A stretch of 41,422 bases of DNA from DATIRA01 sp964553405. GTDB taxonomy: Bacteria; Pseudomonadota; Gammaproteobacteria; Steroidobacterales; Steroidobacteraceae. The stretch spans positions 1-41,422 of the forward strand of contig CAZKLS010000013.1 of NCBI GenBank assembly GCA_964553405.1, in the 5' to 3' direction. The position numbers and the translations under genes were made by a program. Shown piece by piece: positions 15,968 through 25,094 of this stretch (positions are counted from its first letter, which is position 1; every line of letters begins with the position of its first letter). The notes beneath the pieces are model-generated. The model was not told the origin of the DNA, searched no databases, and saw nothing but the letters and a program-made list of their open reading frames with translations.

Positions 15968-18376
15968 TCAGGTGCCCGTCGGTGCGAGCCGGCGCGACTC
16001 CTCGCCGGACGGCGGCTCGAAAGCCGCCTCGGTCGCATCCTGTACGCGCTCGAGCCAGATGAACTGCAACTCGCCCTGGACGCTGTCGGGAATCTCCTCG
16101 AGATCCTTGCGATTGCGCGCCGGCAGCAGCACTTTGCGGATCCCGGCCCGGCGTGCCGCGACGGTCTTCTCCTTGATGCCGCCGACCGGCAGCACGAGCC
16201 CGCGCAGGCTGACTTCGCCGGTCATCGCTACGTCGTTGCGGACCGTCCGCCCGGTCAGCAGCGATACCAGCGCCGTGTACAGCGCGACGCCGGCGCTCGG
16301 GCCGTCCTTCGGGATGGCGCCCGCCGGGACGTGCACGTGGATGTCGCTCTTCTCGAACAACGACGGATCGATGCCGAGGTCCGCCGACTGCGCCTTGACC
16401 AGGCTCAGCGCCGCCTGCGCGCTCTCCTTCATCACGTCGCCGAGCTGTCCGGTCAGGATCAGCTTGCCGCTGCCCGGCACGCGCGTCGCCTCCACGAACA
16501 GGATGTCTCCGCCGACAGGGGTCCAGGCGAGCCCGGTCGCGACGCCGGGGACGCTGACCCGCATCGCGACCTCGTTCTCGAAACGGGGTGCGCCGAGTAT
16601 CTCGGGCACGTCGTCGGCGTCGACGTGGACGCTGGTTTCCTTGCCCTCGGCGATCCTCACCGCGATGTTGCGCAGCACCGCGGCGATCTGCCGCTCGAGG
16701 TTGCGGCAGCCGGCTTCCCGGGTGTAGTCACGCGCCATCCGCGCGAGCGCCTCGTCGGTGAAGGCGGCCTGCCCCGGCTCGAGCCCGTTGGCCGCGAGCT
16801 GCCGCCGCACCAGGTAGCGGCGCGCGATCTCCACCTTCTCCTCTTCCGTGTAGCCGGTCAGCTCGATGATCTCCATGCGGTCCCGCAGCGGTCCCGGGAT
16901 CGTGTCGAGCTGGTTCGCGGTCGCGATGAACAGCACCTTGGACAGGTCGAACGGAACGCCGAGATAGTTGTCCCGGAACGTGGAGTTCTGCTCCGGGTCC
17001 AGCACCTCGAGCAAGGCCGAGGCCGGGTCGCCCTGGATGCCGCGGCCGAGCTTGTCGATCTCGTCCAGCATCATGACCGGGTTGCGGGTTCCGGCCTTGC
17101 GGAGCGCCTGTATGACGTTGCCGGGCAGCGCACCGATGTAGGTCCGGCGGTGACCGCGGATCTCGGCCTCGTCGTGGACGCCGCCGAGGCTCACCCGCTG
17201 GAACTTCAGCCCGAGCGCGCGCGCGATGCTCTGGCCCAGCGAGGTCTTGCCGACGCCCGGGGGCCCGACGAAGCAGAGGATCGGGCTGCGCCCCTCGGGG
17301 TTCAGCTTGCGTACCGCCAGATACTCCAGGATCCGCTTCTTGATCTTCGCGAGGCCGTAGTGATCCTCGTCGAGGATCTCCCGGGCCCGCTCGATGTCGA
17401 TGACCTCCTCGTCGAGCTTCGACCACGGCATCGCCAGCAGCGTGTCCAGGTAGGTGCGGGCCATCGAGTACTCGCCGCTCGCCTCGTTCATGCGCTCGAG
17501 CCGCTTGAGCTCCTTCGCGGCGTGCTCCTTGACGTCCTCGGGCATGCCGGCCTTCTCGATCGCTTCGCGAAGCTCGCCGATCTCCTCTGCCGCACCCCCG
17601 TCCTCGCCCAGTTCCTTCTGGATCTGGCGCATCTGCTCGCGCAACAGGATCTCTTTCTGCCGGTCGTCGATCGCCTCCTTGGTCTGCTGCTCGATGTGCC
17701 TGGAGAGCCGCAGCACTTCGACCCGTCGGGTCAGGTGGTCCGCCACGCGCTCGAGCCGCTCGCGCAACTCGAGCGTTTCGAGAATCTGCTGCTTCTGAGA
17801 CGGCTTCACGTCCAGGAAGCTCGCAATCGTGTCGGCGAGCGCCGACGGCGATTCCATGGCCTGGAGGCTGTTCGCCAGCTCGGCCGGCGCCTGGGGCAGC
17901 AGCGAGATCGCCTCGGCGGCCTTTTCCTTCAGCAGCAGCGAGCGCGCCTCGACCTCGGGATGCGCAGCGCCGGAGTCGTTCAGGTACTCGACGCGCGCGA
18001 CCAGGTACGGAAAGCCACTGACCCGGTCGATGACGCGAAAACGGCGCTCGCCCTGGCAGACGAGGTGGTGGGTACCGTCCGGCGCGGTGATGTAGCGCAG
18101 TATCGAGGCCGCGGTGCCGACGCGGTGCAGGTCGTCGAAGCCGGGTTCGTCGGTTTTGGGGTCTTTCTGCAGCAGGAAACCCACCTTGCTGTCGGTGCGG
18201 ACCGCCTCCTGTGCGCCGGCCACGGTCTGCTCGCGCTTGATCGCGACCGGCAGCACGACGCCCGGGAACAGGACCATGTTCCGCACGGGCAGGACGATCA
18301 GCATGTCCTCCGGAAGGCCCGGCGCCTCGGGTCGCTCTTCCGAAGAGTTCGTTGCCTGATGTTCGTTCGTGCTCAT
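15968..18376 (-). CDS. lon: ATP-dependent Lon protease
   Basis: The 802-residue product has the bacterial LonA order. The N-terminal substrate-binding domain begins at LPVRNMVLFPG, followed by a coiled linker (EILLREQMRQIQKELGE). The AAA+ module has Walker A GPPGVGKTS and Walker B VMMLDEIDK. The protease domain has the nucleophile Ser694 in KDGPSAG and the dyad Lys in GGIKEK (residues 735-737). Lon degrades misfolded and regulatory proteins in the cytoplasm. The ATG at 18376 has AGGTG seven bases upstream. It begins 18 bases after the stop of the hsp20 gene, so both are very likely one heat-shock operon. Length is slightly above E. coli Lon (784). Confidence 0.97.
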   Translation of the reverse strand: MSTNEHQATNSSEERPEAPGLPEDMLIVLPVRNMVLFPGVVLPVAIKREQTVAGAQEAVRTDSKVGFLLQKDPKTDEPGFDDLHRVGTAASILRYITAPDGTHHLVCQGERRFRVIDRVSGFPYLVARVEYLNDSGAAHPEVEARSLLLKEKAAEAISLLPQAPAELANSLQAMESPSALADTIASFLDVKPSQKQQILETLELRERLERVADHLTRRVEVLRLSRHIEQQTKEAIDDRQKEILLREQMRQIQKELGEDGGAAEEIGELREAIEKAGMPEDVKEHAAKELKRLERMNEASGEYSMARTYLDTLLAMPWSKLDEEVIDIERAREILDEDHYGLAKIKKRILEYLAVRKLNPEGRSPILCFVGPPGVGKTSLGQSIARALGLKFQRVSLGGVHDEAEIRGHRRTYIGALPGNVIQALRKAGTRNPVMMLDEIDKLGRGIQGDPASALLEVLDPEQNSTFRDNYLGVPFDLSKVLFIATANQLDTIPGPLRDRMEIIELTGYTEEEKVEIARRYLVRRQLAANGLEPGQAAFTDEALARMARDYTREAGCRNLERQIAAVLRNIAVRIAEGKETSVHVDADDVPEILGAPRFENEVAMRVSVPGVATGLAWTPVGGDILFVEATRVPGSGKLILTGQLGDVMKESAQAALSLVKAQSADLGIDPSLFEKSDIHVHVPAGAIPKDGPSAGVALYTALVSLLTGRTVRNDVAMTGEVSLRGLVLPVGGIKEKTVAARRAGIRKVLLPARNRKDLEEIPDSVQGELQFIWLERVQDATEAAFEPPSGEESRRLAPTGT

Positions 18377-18394
18377 TCGGTCACCTCTGCCCGC

Positions 18395-18799
18395 TCAGCG
18401 GCGGGCCAGCAGCAGCTGCAAGCAGCCGTTTGCAAATTCCTGTGCGGCGAGTTCCCAGTGGGCCGGCGGCAGGCCGATCCGGCGTTCGAACCGGCCATAG
18501 GGGATCTCGAGGCGATGGATCGACGCGCCGGCGGGTCGCCGGCGCAGGCTGCGCTCGCCGCGAACGACGAGTTCGTCCGCCGACAGCACCACGGTCACGC
18601 GATCCACCGGAACCCCGGGCAGCGCCACCTCGATCAGGATCTCGTCGCCGTTCGAGTACACGTCCACCGGCGGCTCCCAGCCCGGCCGGTCCGCGCCCCC
18701 GGACAGCCTGAAGAACTGCCTTTGCAGGCGCTCGGCCTGGTCGATCAGGTCCACGGCCTCGGCCCACATCCATGGCGTGCCTGGATTGCGACGCTTCAT
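18395..18799 (-). CDS. Small heat-shock protein, Hsp20/alpha-crystallin family
   Basis: From ATG at 18799 the product is 134 residues. Residues about 40-130 form the alpha-crystallin domain: EPPVDVYSNGDEILIEVALPGV, VVLSADELVVRGER, RLEIPYGRFERRIGLP and a closing FANGCLQLLLARR. These proteins hold unfolding proteins for refolding by other chaperones. The short polar N-terminus contains MKRRNPGTPWMW. The frame continues 40 codons upstream to 18919, but that part does not look like the family, and AGAGGCGG lies just before 18799. It sits 18 bases upstream of lon on the same strand. Pairing of a holdase with Lon suggests joint heat-shock control. Confidence 0.9.
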   Translation of the reverse strand: MKRRNPGTPWMWAEAVDLIDQAERLQRQFFRLSGGADRPGWEPPVDVYSNGDEILIEVALPGVPVDRVTVVLSADELVVRGERSLRRRPAGASIHRLEIPYGRFERRIGLPPAHWELAAQEFANGCLQLLLARR

Positions 18800-19030
18800 G
18801 TCTCGGTCCGCCTCTGGGAACTCATGCGGCAGTAGGTGGGGGCGGAATCCACGGTACTCAATGGACCCGTGCCCGACGGCCTGCCGGACCCGCCGGTGAT
18901 TCACGGCGGCACCGAGCATTCATGTTATTAATCAGATAATATACAAAATGCGTGGAAATCAGCTGCAAGTTCGCGTAATTCACAGATTTTTCTTGATTGA
19001 TCCTCTGCCGTCTGGTGGGCCTGCCGCGGA
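18800..19030. promoter_or_regulatory. AT-rich divergent promoter region of hsp20-lon and the methyltransferase gene
   Basis: This 231-base gap contains the most A+T-rich stretch of the window, about 18923-18995. On the minus strand TATATT and TATTAT just left of 18950 resemble -10 elements. TTGCAG lies about 19 bases before TATATT, which is a weak -35. I searched for the heat-shock pattern CTTGAA with CCCCAT at 13-17 bases and did not find a good match. The AT-rich block could also be a binding site for a nucleoid protein. For the plus-strand methyltransferase no convincing promoter was found. Confidence 0.4.
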
Positions 19031-19648
19031 ATGCCTATGCTGCCGCCCGTGCCAGAGCAAAGTCCGTCCGAACGATTCGACGCCGGCTTCTACCGGCGCT
19101 ATTACCGCGACCCGCAGACCCGGGTCGTGACCCCGGCCGAAATGTCGCGCCGCGCGAACTTCATCGCCGCCTTCATGCGACACCTGGAGCTCGAGGTACG
19201 GTCGATCCTCGATATCGGCTGTGGCCTCGGGCTGCTCAAGCGGCAACTGCTGCGGCGTTTCCCCGGGGCCACGTACACCGGCCTGGAAGTGAGCCCGTAC
19301 CTCTGTGAGCGCTACGGCTGGGAAGCCGGGTCCGCGGCGACCTACCGCGCGAGGCGACCCTACGACCTGGTGATCTGCTACGACGTGCTGCAATACCTCG
19401 ACGAACGGGAGGCCGGCGCGGCAATGCGCAACCTCGGGCAGCTCTGCGCGGCCGCGTTGCACTTCGGCGTGCTGACCCGTGAGGACTGGGAGCGGTACTG
19501 CGACAAGCGCCTGACCGACCGGGAAGTGAACCTGCGGCCCAGCGACTGGTATCGCCGGCGGCTGGCCCCGGCGTTCCTGAACGCCGGATCCGGCATGTTC
19601 GTGCGCCGCGGCACGATCGCACAGCTCTGGGACCTGGACCGGATCTGA
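19031..19648 (+). CDS. Class I SAM-dependent methyltransferase
   Basis: The product is 205 residues. SILDIGCGLGLLKRQLL (about residues 58-75) is the glycine-rich SAM-binding motif I. YTGLEVSPYLCERYGW is motif II with the acidic residue that binds the ribose. YDLVICYDVLQYLDE is the motif III/IV region. The first about 45 residues (FYRRYYRDPQTRVV) and the end (VRRGTIAQLWDLDRI) do not identify the substrate. No DNA-methyltransferase or ubiE/COQ5-type signature is present. It is monocistronic by position, divergent from hsp20-lon, and 84 bases upstream of the lipoprotein that leads the glycogen genes. Confidence 0.85.
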   Translation: MPMLPPVPEQSPSERFDAGFYRRYYRDPQTRVVTPAEMSRRANFIAAFMRHLELEVRSILDIGCGLGLLKRQLLRRFPGATYTGLEVSPYLCERYGWEAGSAATYRARRPYDLVICYDVLQYLDEREAGAAMRNLGQLCAAALHFGVLTREDWERYCDKRLTDREVNLRPSDWYRRRLAPAFLNAGSGMFVRRGTIAQLWDLDRI

Positions 19649-19668
19649 GCGCCTGCGTGGCGACGCCG

Positions 19669-19698
19669 TCGTCATGGCCCGGGCCGCCTCTGTACAAT
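19669..19698 (+). promoter_or_regulatory. Candidate promoter of the lipoprotein-glgP-glgB operon
   Basis: TCGTCA (19669-19674) and TACAAT (19693-19698) are 18 bases apart; the -10 matches consensus at five of six positions. Transcription would start near 19705, about 28 bases upstream of the lipoprotein ATG at 19733. Being the only visible promoter before glgP, it may serve the whole glucan operon. Confidence 0.45.
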
Positions 19699-19732
19699 GC
19701 GCGCCTTCCTTCGTAGCTTGCCTGGTTACCCG

Positions 19733-20332
19733 ATGCGACTGTCGCCTCCCACCCTTCTGCTGCCGCTGGTCCTCGCTACGCTGGTGAGTGCCTGCAGCAC
19801 GACGGGCTCCTGTGGAGGCGACCAGGCCTACCTGCAGGCCGTGGACCGGCCGCCGCTGCGACTGCCGCCCGAGATCACGCCGAGCGAGCGGCTCTCTCCG
19901 CTCGAGATTCCGGCCGTCGCGCCGGACGCTGCCCGTCTCGACCCCGCGCCGCGCTGCCTCGACGACCCGCCACCGTTCTTCGCCAGGCCCGGGGCCGCGG
20001 CGGACTCCTCGGAGGACGCGGTGCGCGCCTGGGCGCGTGCCTGGAGCGAGGGGCAGGTGGACGCCGTGATGGCGATGTACGCGAGCAACTTCGAGGCACC
20101 CGGCGCCGGTGGCTCGGCCGCCTACCTTGAGCAGCGCGAGCGCCAGGTGAGCTCCGGCCGCGCACCGTCCGCGAACATCGAGGACGTCACGGTGACCGCC
20201 GCCGGCGCAGATCGCAGGGTGGTGACGTTCGTGCAGCGCTTCGGCCAGGACGGGGTTCGCCGCGAGCTGACGCTGGTTCGCGAGGGCAATACCTGGCGAA
20301 TCGTCTCCGAGCGCACGCTCGAAGTGCTGTGA
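19733..20332 (+). CDS. Lipoprotein with BamC-like N-terminus and NTF2-like C-terminal domain
   Basis: From ATG at 19733 the product is 199 residues. LVLATLVSAC is a type II signal peptide with the lipid-modified Cys at residue 21; the next residue is Ser, so outer-membrane sorting is expected. Residues about 35-60 (RPPLRLPPEITPSERLSPLEIP) resemble the extended start of BamC lipoproteins. The second half, from AVRAWARAWSEGQVDAVMAMY to REGNTWRIVSERTLEVL, reads as a SnoaL/NTF2-like fold of the type attached to some L,D-transpeptidases. Function is unknown. It lies 31 bases upstream of glgP and has its own candidate promoter. An in-frame ATG 12 codons upstream is possible but would lengthen the signal peptide. 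Confidence 0.7.
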   Translation: MRLSPPTLLLPLVLATLVSACSTTGSCGGDQAYLQAVDRPPLRLPPEITPSERLSPLEIPAVAPDAARLDPAPRCLDDPPPFFARPGAAADSSEDAVRAWARAWSEGQVDAVMAMYASNFEAPGAGGSAAYLEQRERQVSSGRAPSANIEDVTVTAAGADRRVVTFVQRFGQDGVRRELTLVREGNTWRIVSERTLEVL

Positions 20333-20363
20333 TCGGACCGCGCCCAGGGAGCCGAGCCCGCCG

Positions 20364-22832
20364 GTGAGAAACACGACGCTGCTTTCGGGGATCGGCCTGT
20401 CGCCCGGCACGCTGCGCGCCGCGCTGCACGACCGGCTGACGCGCTCGCTCGGCAAGGATCCGGAGACGGCTACGCAGCGGGACGTCTACGACGCGCTGTC
20501 GATGGCGGTCCGCGAGGAACTCTCTGCGCGCTGGCTCGCGACCCAGCGGCGCATCGCCCAGGCAGGGGTCAAAAGGGTCTGCTACCTGTCGGTCGAATAC
20601 CTGCTCGGTCGCTCGCTGGTGAACGGTCTCTCCAGCCTCGACGGCGAGCTGGTACAGGAAGCTCGGGAGGCGCTGCAGGAGCTCGGCCTGGACCTCGACC
20701 GCGTGGCCGAGGAAGAAATCGACCCGGGCCTCGGCAACGGTGGCCTCGGCCGCCTGGCGGCCTGTTTTCTAGACTCGCTCGCCACGCTGCAGCTGCCGGC
20801 GGTGGGTTACGGCATCCGCTACGACTACGGGATCTTCACCCAGGTGGTCGACGAGGAAGGCCGCCAGGGCGAGATCGCCAGCAGCTGGCTGCGTCATCGC
20901 AATCCCTGGGAAATCCAGCGCGACGACGCGCGTTACGTCGTCCGCTTCGGCGGGCGGTGCCTCGCGAGCCAGGACGCGCTCGGGCGCACCCGCTACCGCT
21001 GGGTGGACACCCGCAACATCTGGGCCGTCGGCTTCGACCAGCTGATCCCGGGCAACCGCAGCCCGACCGTCAACCACCTGCGGCTGTGGACCGGGCGTGC
21101 GATCGCGCCGTTCAACGTCGAAGTGTTCAACGCGGGCCGCCACGCGGAGGCCTCGGTAGCCGAAGTCGAGGCGAAGAACGTCTCGCGGATCCTGTATCCG
21201 GACGACACCACCCCGCAGGGCAAGGAGCTGCGGTTCAAGCAGCAGTACTTCTTCGTCAGCGCGAGCCTGCAGGACATGCTGGCCCAGCATCTCGCCGAGG
21301 GCCGCGCGCTCGAGTCACTGCCCGAGGCGGTGTCGATCCAGCTGAACGACACGCATCCGGCGCTGGCGATTCCCGAGCTGATGCGGCTGCTGGTCGACGA
21401 GCACGAGATGGAGTGGGCCCGGGCCTGGGACATCACGCGGCGGGTCTTCTCCTACACGAACCACACGCTGCTGCCCGAGGCGCTCGAAGTGTGGCCGGTG
21501 GCCTTCTTCGAGCACATCCTGCCCCGGCACCTGCAGATCATCTACCTGATCAACCGCGACCTGCTCGAGACGATCACCGCGCGGCACCCGAACGACACCG
21601 AACGGCGCCAGCGGATGTCGCTGATCGACGAGTCGCACGGCCGCATGGTCCGCATGTCGCACCTCGCGGTGGCCGGCAGCCATACCGTGAACGGCGTCGC
21701 CAAGCTGCACTCCGACCTGATGCGACGGACCATCTTCGCGGACTTCGCCGAGCTCTATCCGGAGCGGTTCACCAACGTCACGAACGGCATCGCGGTTCGC
21801 CGCTGGCTGAAGCAGTCGAACCCGGGTCTCTCGGCGCTGCTGACCGAGCGGCTCGGCCACGCCTGGGAGAACGACCTCGAGGAGATCGAGCGGCTGCGGT
21901 GGGCTGCGGACGATCCGGCCTTCAGGGCACGTTTCCACGAGATCAAGCTCGAGAACAAGCAGCGCTTCGCGGACGTGATCCTGAAGCGGGTCGGCATCGA
22001 GGTGGATGTCGAGTCGCTGTTCGACGTGCAGGTCAAGCGGATCCACGAGTACAAGCGGCAGCTGCTGAACCTGCTGTACGTGATCACGCGCTACAACCGG
22101 ATCCGCGCCAATCCGGGCGGCGATTTCGTGCCCCGCACGGTGATCTTCGCCGGCAAGGCCGCGCCCGGCTACGTGATGGCCAAGTCCATCATCAAGCTGA
22201 TCAACAACGTCGCGAGGACGGTCAATAACGACCGCAGCATCGACGGCCGGCTCAAGGTCGTGTTCCTGCCGGACTACGACGTCTCGCTCGCGCAGAAGAT
22301 CATGCCGGCCGCGGACCTCTCCGAGCAGATCTCGACGGCCGGCATGGAGGCCTCTGGCACCGGCAACATGAAGCTCTCGCTGAACGGCGCGCTGACGATC
22401 GGCACGCTGGACGGCGCCAACATCGAGATCCGCGAGCAGGTCGGGCCGGAGAACATCTTCATTTTCGGCCTCACCGCCGAGCAGGTCGTGGCCCGCCGGG
22501 CCCGCGGCTACTCGCCGAGCGAGGTCGTGCGGGACGATCCCGAGCTGCGCGCCACGCTCGAGCTGATCGATTCGGGCCACTTCACGCCCGGCAACCTGGC
22601 CGACGGCAAGCCGGTCGTGGACCGCCTGCTGAGCGAGGGCGAGCCTTTCCTGGTGCTGGCGGACTACGCGGCCTACGTGGAGGCGCAGGACCAGGTGGAT
22701 GCGCTCTTCCTGCAGCGCGACGAGTGGACCCGCAAGGCCGTCATCAACACGCTCAGCATGGGCAGGTTCTCGAGCGACCGCAGCATCCGCGAGTACGCCG
22801 AACGCATCTGGCGCATCAAGCCGGTGCTTTGA
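20364..22832 (+). CDS. glgP: Glycogen/maltodextrin phosphorylase
   Basis: The 822-residue enzyme cleaves alpha-1,4-glucan ends with phosphate to glucose-1-phosphate in the cytoplasm. Strong motifs: CYLSVEYLLGRSL, GNGGLGRLAACFLDS, YGIRYDYGIF, NDTHPALAIPELMR, and TNGIAVRRWL. The pyridoxal-phosphate site GTGNMKLSLNGALTIGT carries the Schiff-base Lys at residue 670. It starts with GTG at 20364, with AGGGAG twelve bases upstream. Length fits the E. coli GlgP/MalP pair (815 and 797); sequence alone does not separate the two here. It is followed by glgB after 26 bases. Confidence 0.97.
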   Translation: MRNTTLLSGIGLSPGTLRAALHDRLTRSLGKDPETATQRDVYDALSMAVREELSARWLATQRRIAQAGVKRVCYLSVEYLLGRSLVNGLSSLDGELVQEAREALQELGLDLDRVAEEEIDPGLGNGGLGRLAACFLDSLATLQLPAVGYGIRYDYGIFTQVVDEEGRQGEIASSWLRHRNPWEIQRDDARYVVRFGGRCLASQDALGRTRYRWVDTRNIWAVGFDQLIPGNRSPTVNHLRLWTGRAIAPFNVEVFNAGRHAEASVAEVEAKNVSRILYPDDTTPQGKELRFKQQYFFVSASLQDMLAQHLAEGRALESLPEAVSIQLNDTHPALAIPELMRLLVDEHEMEWARAWDITRRVFSYTNHTLLPEALEVWPVAFFEHILPRHLQIIYLINRDLLETITARHPNDTERRQRMSLIDESHGRMVRMSHLAVAGSHTVNGVAKLHSDLMRRTIFADFAELYPERFTNVTNGIAVRRWLKQSNPGLSALLTERLGHAWENDLEEIERLRWAADDPAFRARFHEIKLENKQRFADVILKRVGIEVDVESLFDVQVKRIHEYKRQLLNLLYVITRYNRIRANPGGDFVPRTVIFAGKAAPGYVMAKSIIKLINNVARTVNNDRSIDGRLKVVFLPDYDVSLAQKIMPAADLSEQISTAGMEASGTGNMKLSLNGALTIGTLDGANIEIREQVGPENIFIFGLTAEQVVARRARGYSPSEVVRDDPELRATLELIDSGHFTPGNLADGKPVVDRLLSEGEPFLVLADYAAYVEAQDQVDALFLQRDEWTRKAVINTLSMGRFSSDRSIREYAERIWRIKPVL

Positions 22833-22858
22833 GGCCGCCGGGCGGCTAGACTCCCCGG

Positions 22859-25084
22859 GTGGCCGTCGATCCCAGGTTGTCCGCCGCTCAAGTCCAGGCG
22901 CTCGTCGAGGCGCGCCACCCCGAGCCGCGCTCGCTGCTCGGTTACCACGAGTTCCCGCGCGAGGGCGAGCAGCCGCTGTGCATGGTGCGGGCGCTCGAGC
23001 CGGACGCCGAGTCCGTCGAGGTCGTCTGGGAGGACGGGGCTGCGGAGCCGTCCCGGCTCGCGCGGATCCATCCGGCCGGGCTGTTCGAGGGCCGGGTCAA
23101 CTACCTGAGGCCGCTGAAGCCGTACCGGCTGCGGATCCGTTACCGGAACTCGACGGAGCTCGTGAAGCACGACCCGTACTACTTCGCCCCGCAACTGTCG
23201 GACTTCGACCTGCACCTGTTCGGCGAAGGGAACCACTACAGCATCTACAACAAGCTCGGCTCGCACCCGATCGTGCTGGACGGCCTCGAGGGGACGCGGT
23301 TCGCCGTCTGGGCCCCGAACGCGGAGCGGGTCAGCGTGGTCGGTCCGTTCAACCTCTGGGACGGTCGCAAGCACGCGATGCAGGTGCGGGGCAGCTCCGG
23401 CATCTGGGAACTGTTCGTGCCCGGGATCGGGCCGGGCACCCCGTACAAGTTCGAGATCCGGACGCGCGGTGGCCGCACGATCCTGAAGGCCGATCCCTAC
23501 GGCTTCGCGATGCAGCTGCGGCCCGACAATTGCTCGGTGGTCGCGACGCTCGACGGCTACCAGTGGCAGGACGCGGCCTGGATGCAGGCGCGGGCCGGTC
23601 GCGAATACCTGAAGCAGCCGATCAACATCTACGAGGTCCACCCGGGCTCCTGGCGCCGCCGCGACGAGCGTACGCCGCCGTTCATGAACTGGCGCGAGCT
23701 CGCCGATGAGCTGATCCCGTACGTCGTCGAGCTGGGCTACACGCACCTCGAGCTGATGGGCGTCGCCGAGCATCCGTTCGACGGCTCCTGGGGTTACCAG
23801 GTCGTCGGCTATTACGCACCGACGGCCCGCTTCGGCACGCCGCAGGACCTGATGTACTTCGTGGACCGCTGTCACCAGGCAGGACTCGGCGTGATCATCG
23901 ACTGGGTGCCGGCGCATTTCCCCCGGGACGACCACGGCCTCGCCGAGTTCGACGGCACCGCGCTGTACGAGCACGCCGATCCGCGCCTCGGGGAGCACAG
24001 CGACTGGGGCACGAAGATCTTCAACTACGGCCGGCACGAGGTCCGCAACTTCCTGGTGGCGAACGCGCTGTACTGGCTGGACCGCTATCACGTGGACGGC
24101 CTGCGCGTCGACGCGGTCGCCTCGATGCTGTACCTGGACTACAGTCGCAGGGAAGGCGAGTGGATACCGAACCGCTACGGCGGTCGCGAGAACCTCGATG
24201 CGATCGACTTCCTGCGCCAGCTGAACACCGCGATCGGCGGCTACCATCCGGGCGCGCTCAGCTTCGCCGAGGAATCCACGGCTTTTCCGGGCGTGACCCA
24301 GCCCGCGCACCTCGGCGGGCTCGGCTTCCACTTCAAGTGGAACATGGGCTGGATGAACGACACGTTGCGCTACGCCGCGCTCGACCCGGTGCACCGGCGC
24401 TACCATCACCAGCTGATCACGTTCTCGTTCATGTACGCGTGGTCCGAGAAGTTCGTGCTCCCGGTCTCGCACGACGAGGTCGTGCACGGCAAGGGATCGC
24501 TGCTCGACAAGATGCCCGGAGACGAGTGGCAGAAGCGGGCGAACTACCGCTGGCTGCGCGCCTACATGACCGCGCACCCGGGCAAGAAGCTGCTGTTCAT
24601 GGGCTCGGAATTCGGGCAGTGGCGGGAGTGGCAGGACGAGCACTCGCTGGACTGGGGGCTGCTCGAGAATCCGGCACACCGGGCGCTCCTGGAGCTCAAC
24701 CGGGAACTGAACCGGCTGTACGGTTCGCTGCGGGCGCTGCACGCCGGCGATGCGGACCCGGCCGGCTTCGCCTGGATCGACCTGCACAATTCCGACCAGA
24801 GCGTGTTCGCGTTCCTGCGGCGCAATCCCGACCAGCAATCCGAACCGCCGCTGGTCTGCGTCTTCAACTGCACGCCGGTGCCTCGCGACGACTACTGGAT
24901 CGGCGTGCCCGAGCCGGGCAGCTACCTGAAGGTCTTCGACTCGGATGCGGAGCGCTTCGGCGGCTCGGCATACAACCGCCAGGAACGCGTCGAGGCCGAC
25001 GCCCATCCGGTGCAGGGCTACGCCTACAGGCTGCGCGTCCACCTGCCGCCGCTCGCGGCGGTCTTCCTGCGGCCCGACCGCTGA
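22859..25084 (+). CDS. glgB: 1,4-alpha-glucan branching enzyme
   Basis: The product is 741 residues with GTG start. The order is an N-terminal beta domain plus CBM48 (RFAVWAPNAERVSVVG, GRKHAMQ) and a GH13 catalytic barrel. Barrel motifs are YEVHPGSWRR, HPFDGSWGYQVVGYYAPT, GLRVDAVASMLYLDYSR with nucleophile Asp418, SFAEESTAFPG with the acid/base Glu at 471/472, and VSHDEVVHGKGSL with Asp539. The C-terminal beta domain ends PPLAAVFLRP. It makes the alpha-1,6 branches of glycogen. It is 26 bases after glgP and 10 bases before the aldo/keto reductase gene, whose GAGG overlaps the glgB stop, so translation is coupled. Confidence 0.97.
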   Translation: MAVDPRLSAAQVQALVEARHPEPRSLLGYHEFPREGEQPLCMVRALEPDAESVEVVWEDGAAEPSRLARIHPAGLFEGRVNYLRPLKPYRLRIRYRNSTELVKHDPYYFAPQLSDFDLHLFGEGNHYSIYNKLGSHPIVLDGLEGTRFAVWAPNAERVSVVGPFNLWDGRKHAMQVRGSSGIWELFVPGIGPGTPYKFEIRTRGGRTILKADPYGFAMQLRPDNCSVVATLDGYQWQDAAWMQARAGREYLKQPINIYEVHPGSWRRRDERTPPFMNWRELADELIPYVVELGYTHLELMGVAEHPFDGSWGYQVVGYYAPTARFGTPQDLMYFVDRCHQAGLGVIIDWVPAHFPRDDHGLAEFDGTALYEHADPRLGEHSDWGTKIFNYGRHEVRNFLVANALYWLDRYHVDGLRVDAVASMLYLDYSRREGEWIPNRYGGRENLDAIDFLRQLNTAIGGYHPGALSFAEESTAFPGVTQPAHLGGLGFHFKWNMGWMNDTLRYAALDPVHRRYHHQLITFSFMYAWSEKFVLPVSHDEVVHGKGSLLDKMPGDEWQKRANYRWLRAYMTAHPGKKLLFMGSEFGQWREWQDEHSLDWGLLENPAHRALLELNRELNRLYGSLRALHAGDADPAGFAWIDLHNSDQSVFAFLRRNPDQQSEPPLVCVFNCTPVPRDDYWIGVPEPGSYLKVFDSDAERFGGSAYNRQERVEADAHPVQGYAYRLRVHLPPLAAVFLRPDR

Positions 25085-25094
25085 GGTCCGGGCG

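Noticed and set aside
16331..18835. Long plus-strand frame across lon and hsp20
   Set aside because: No domain and antisense composition; Lon is complete on the minus strand.
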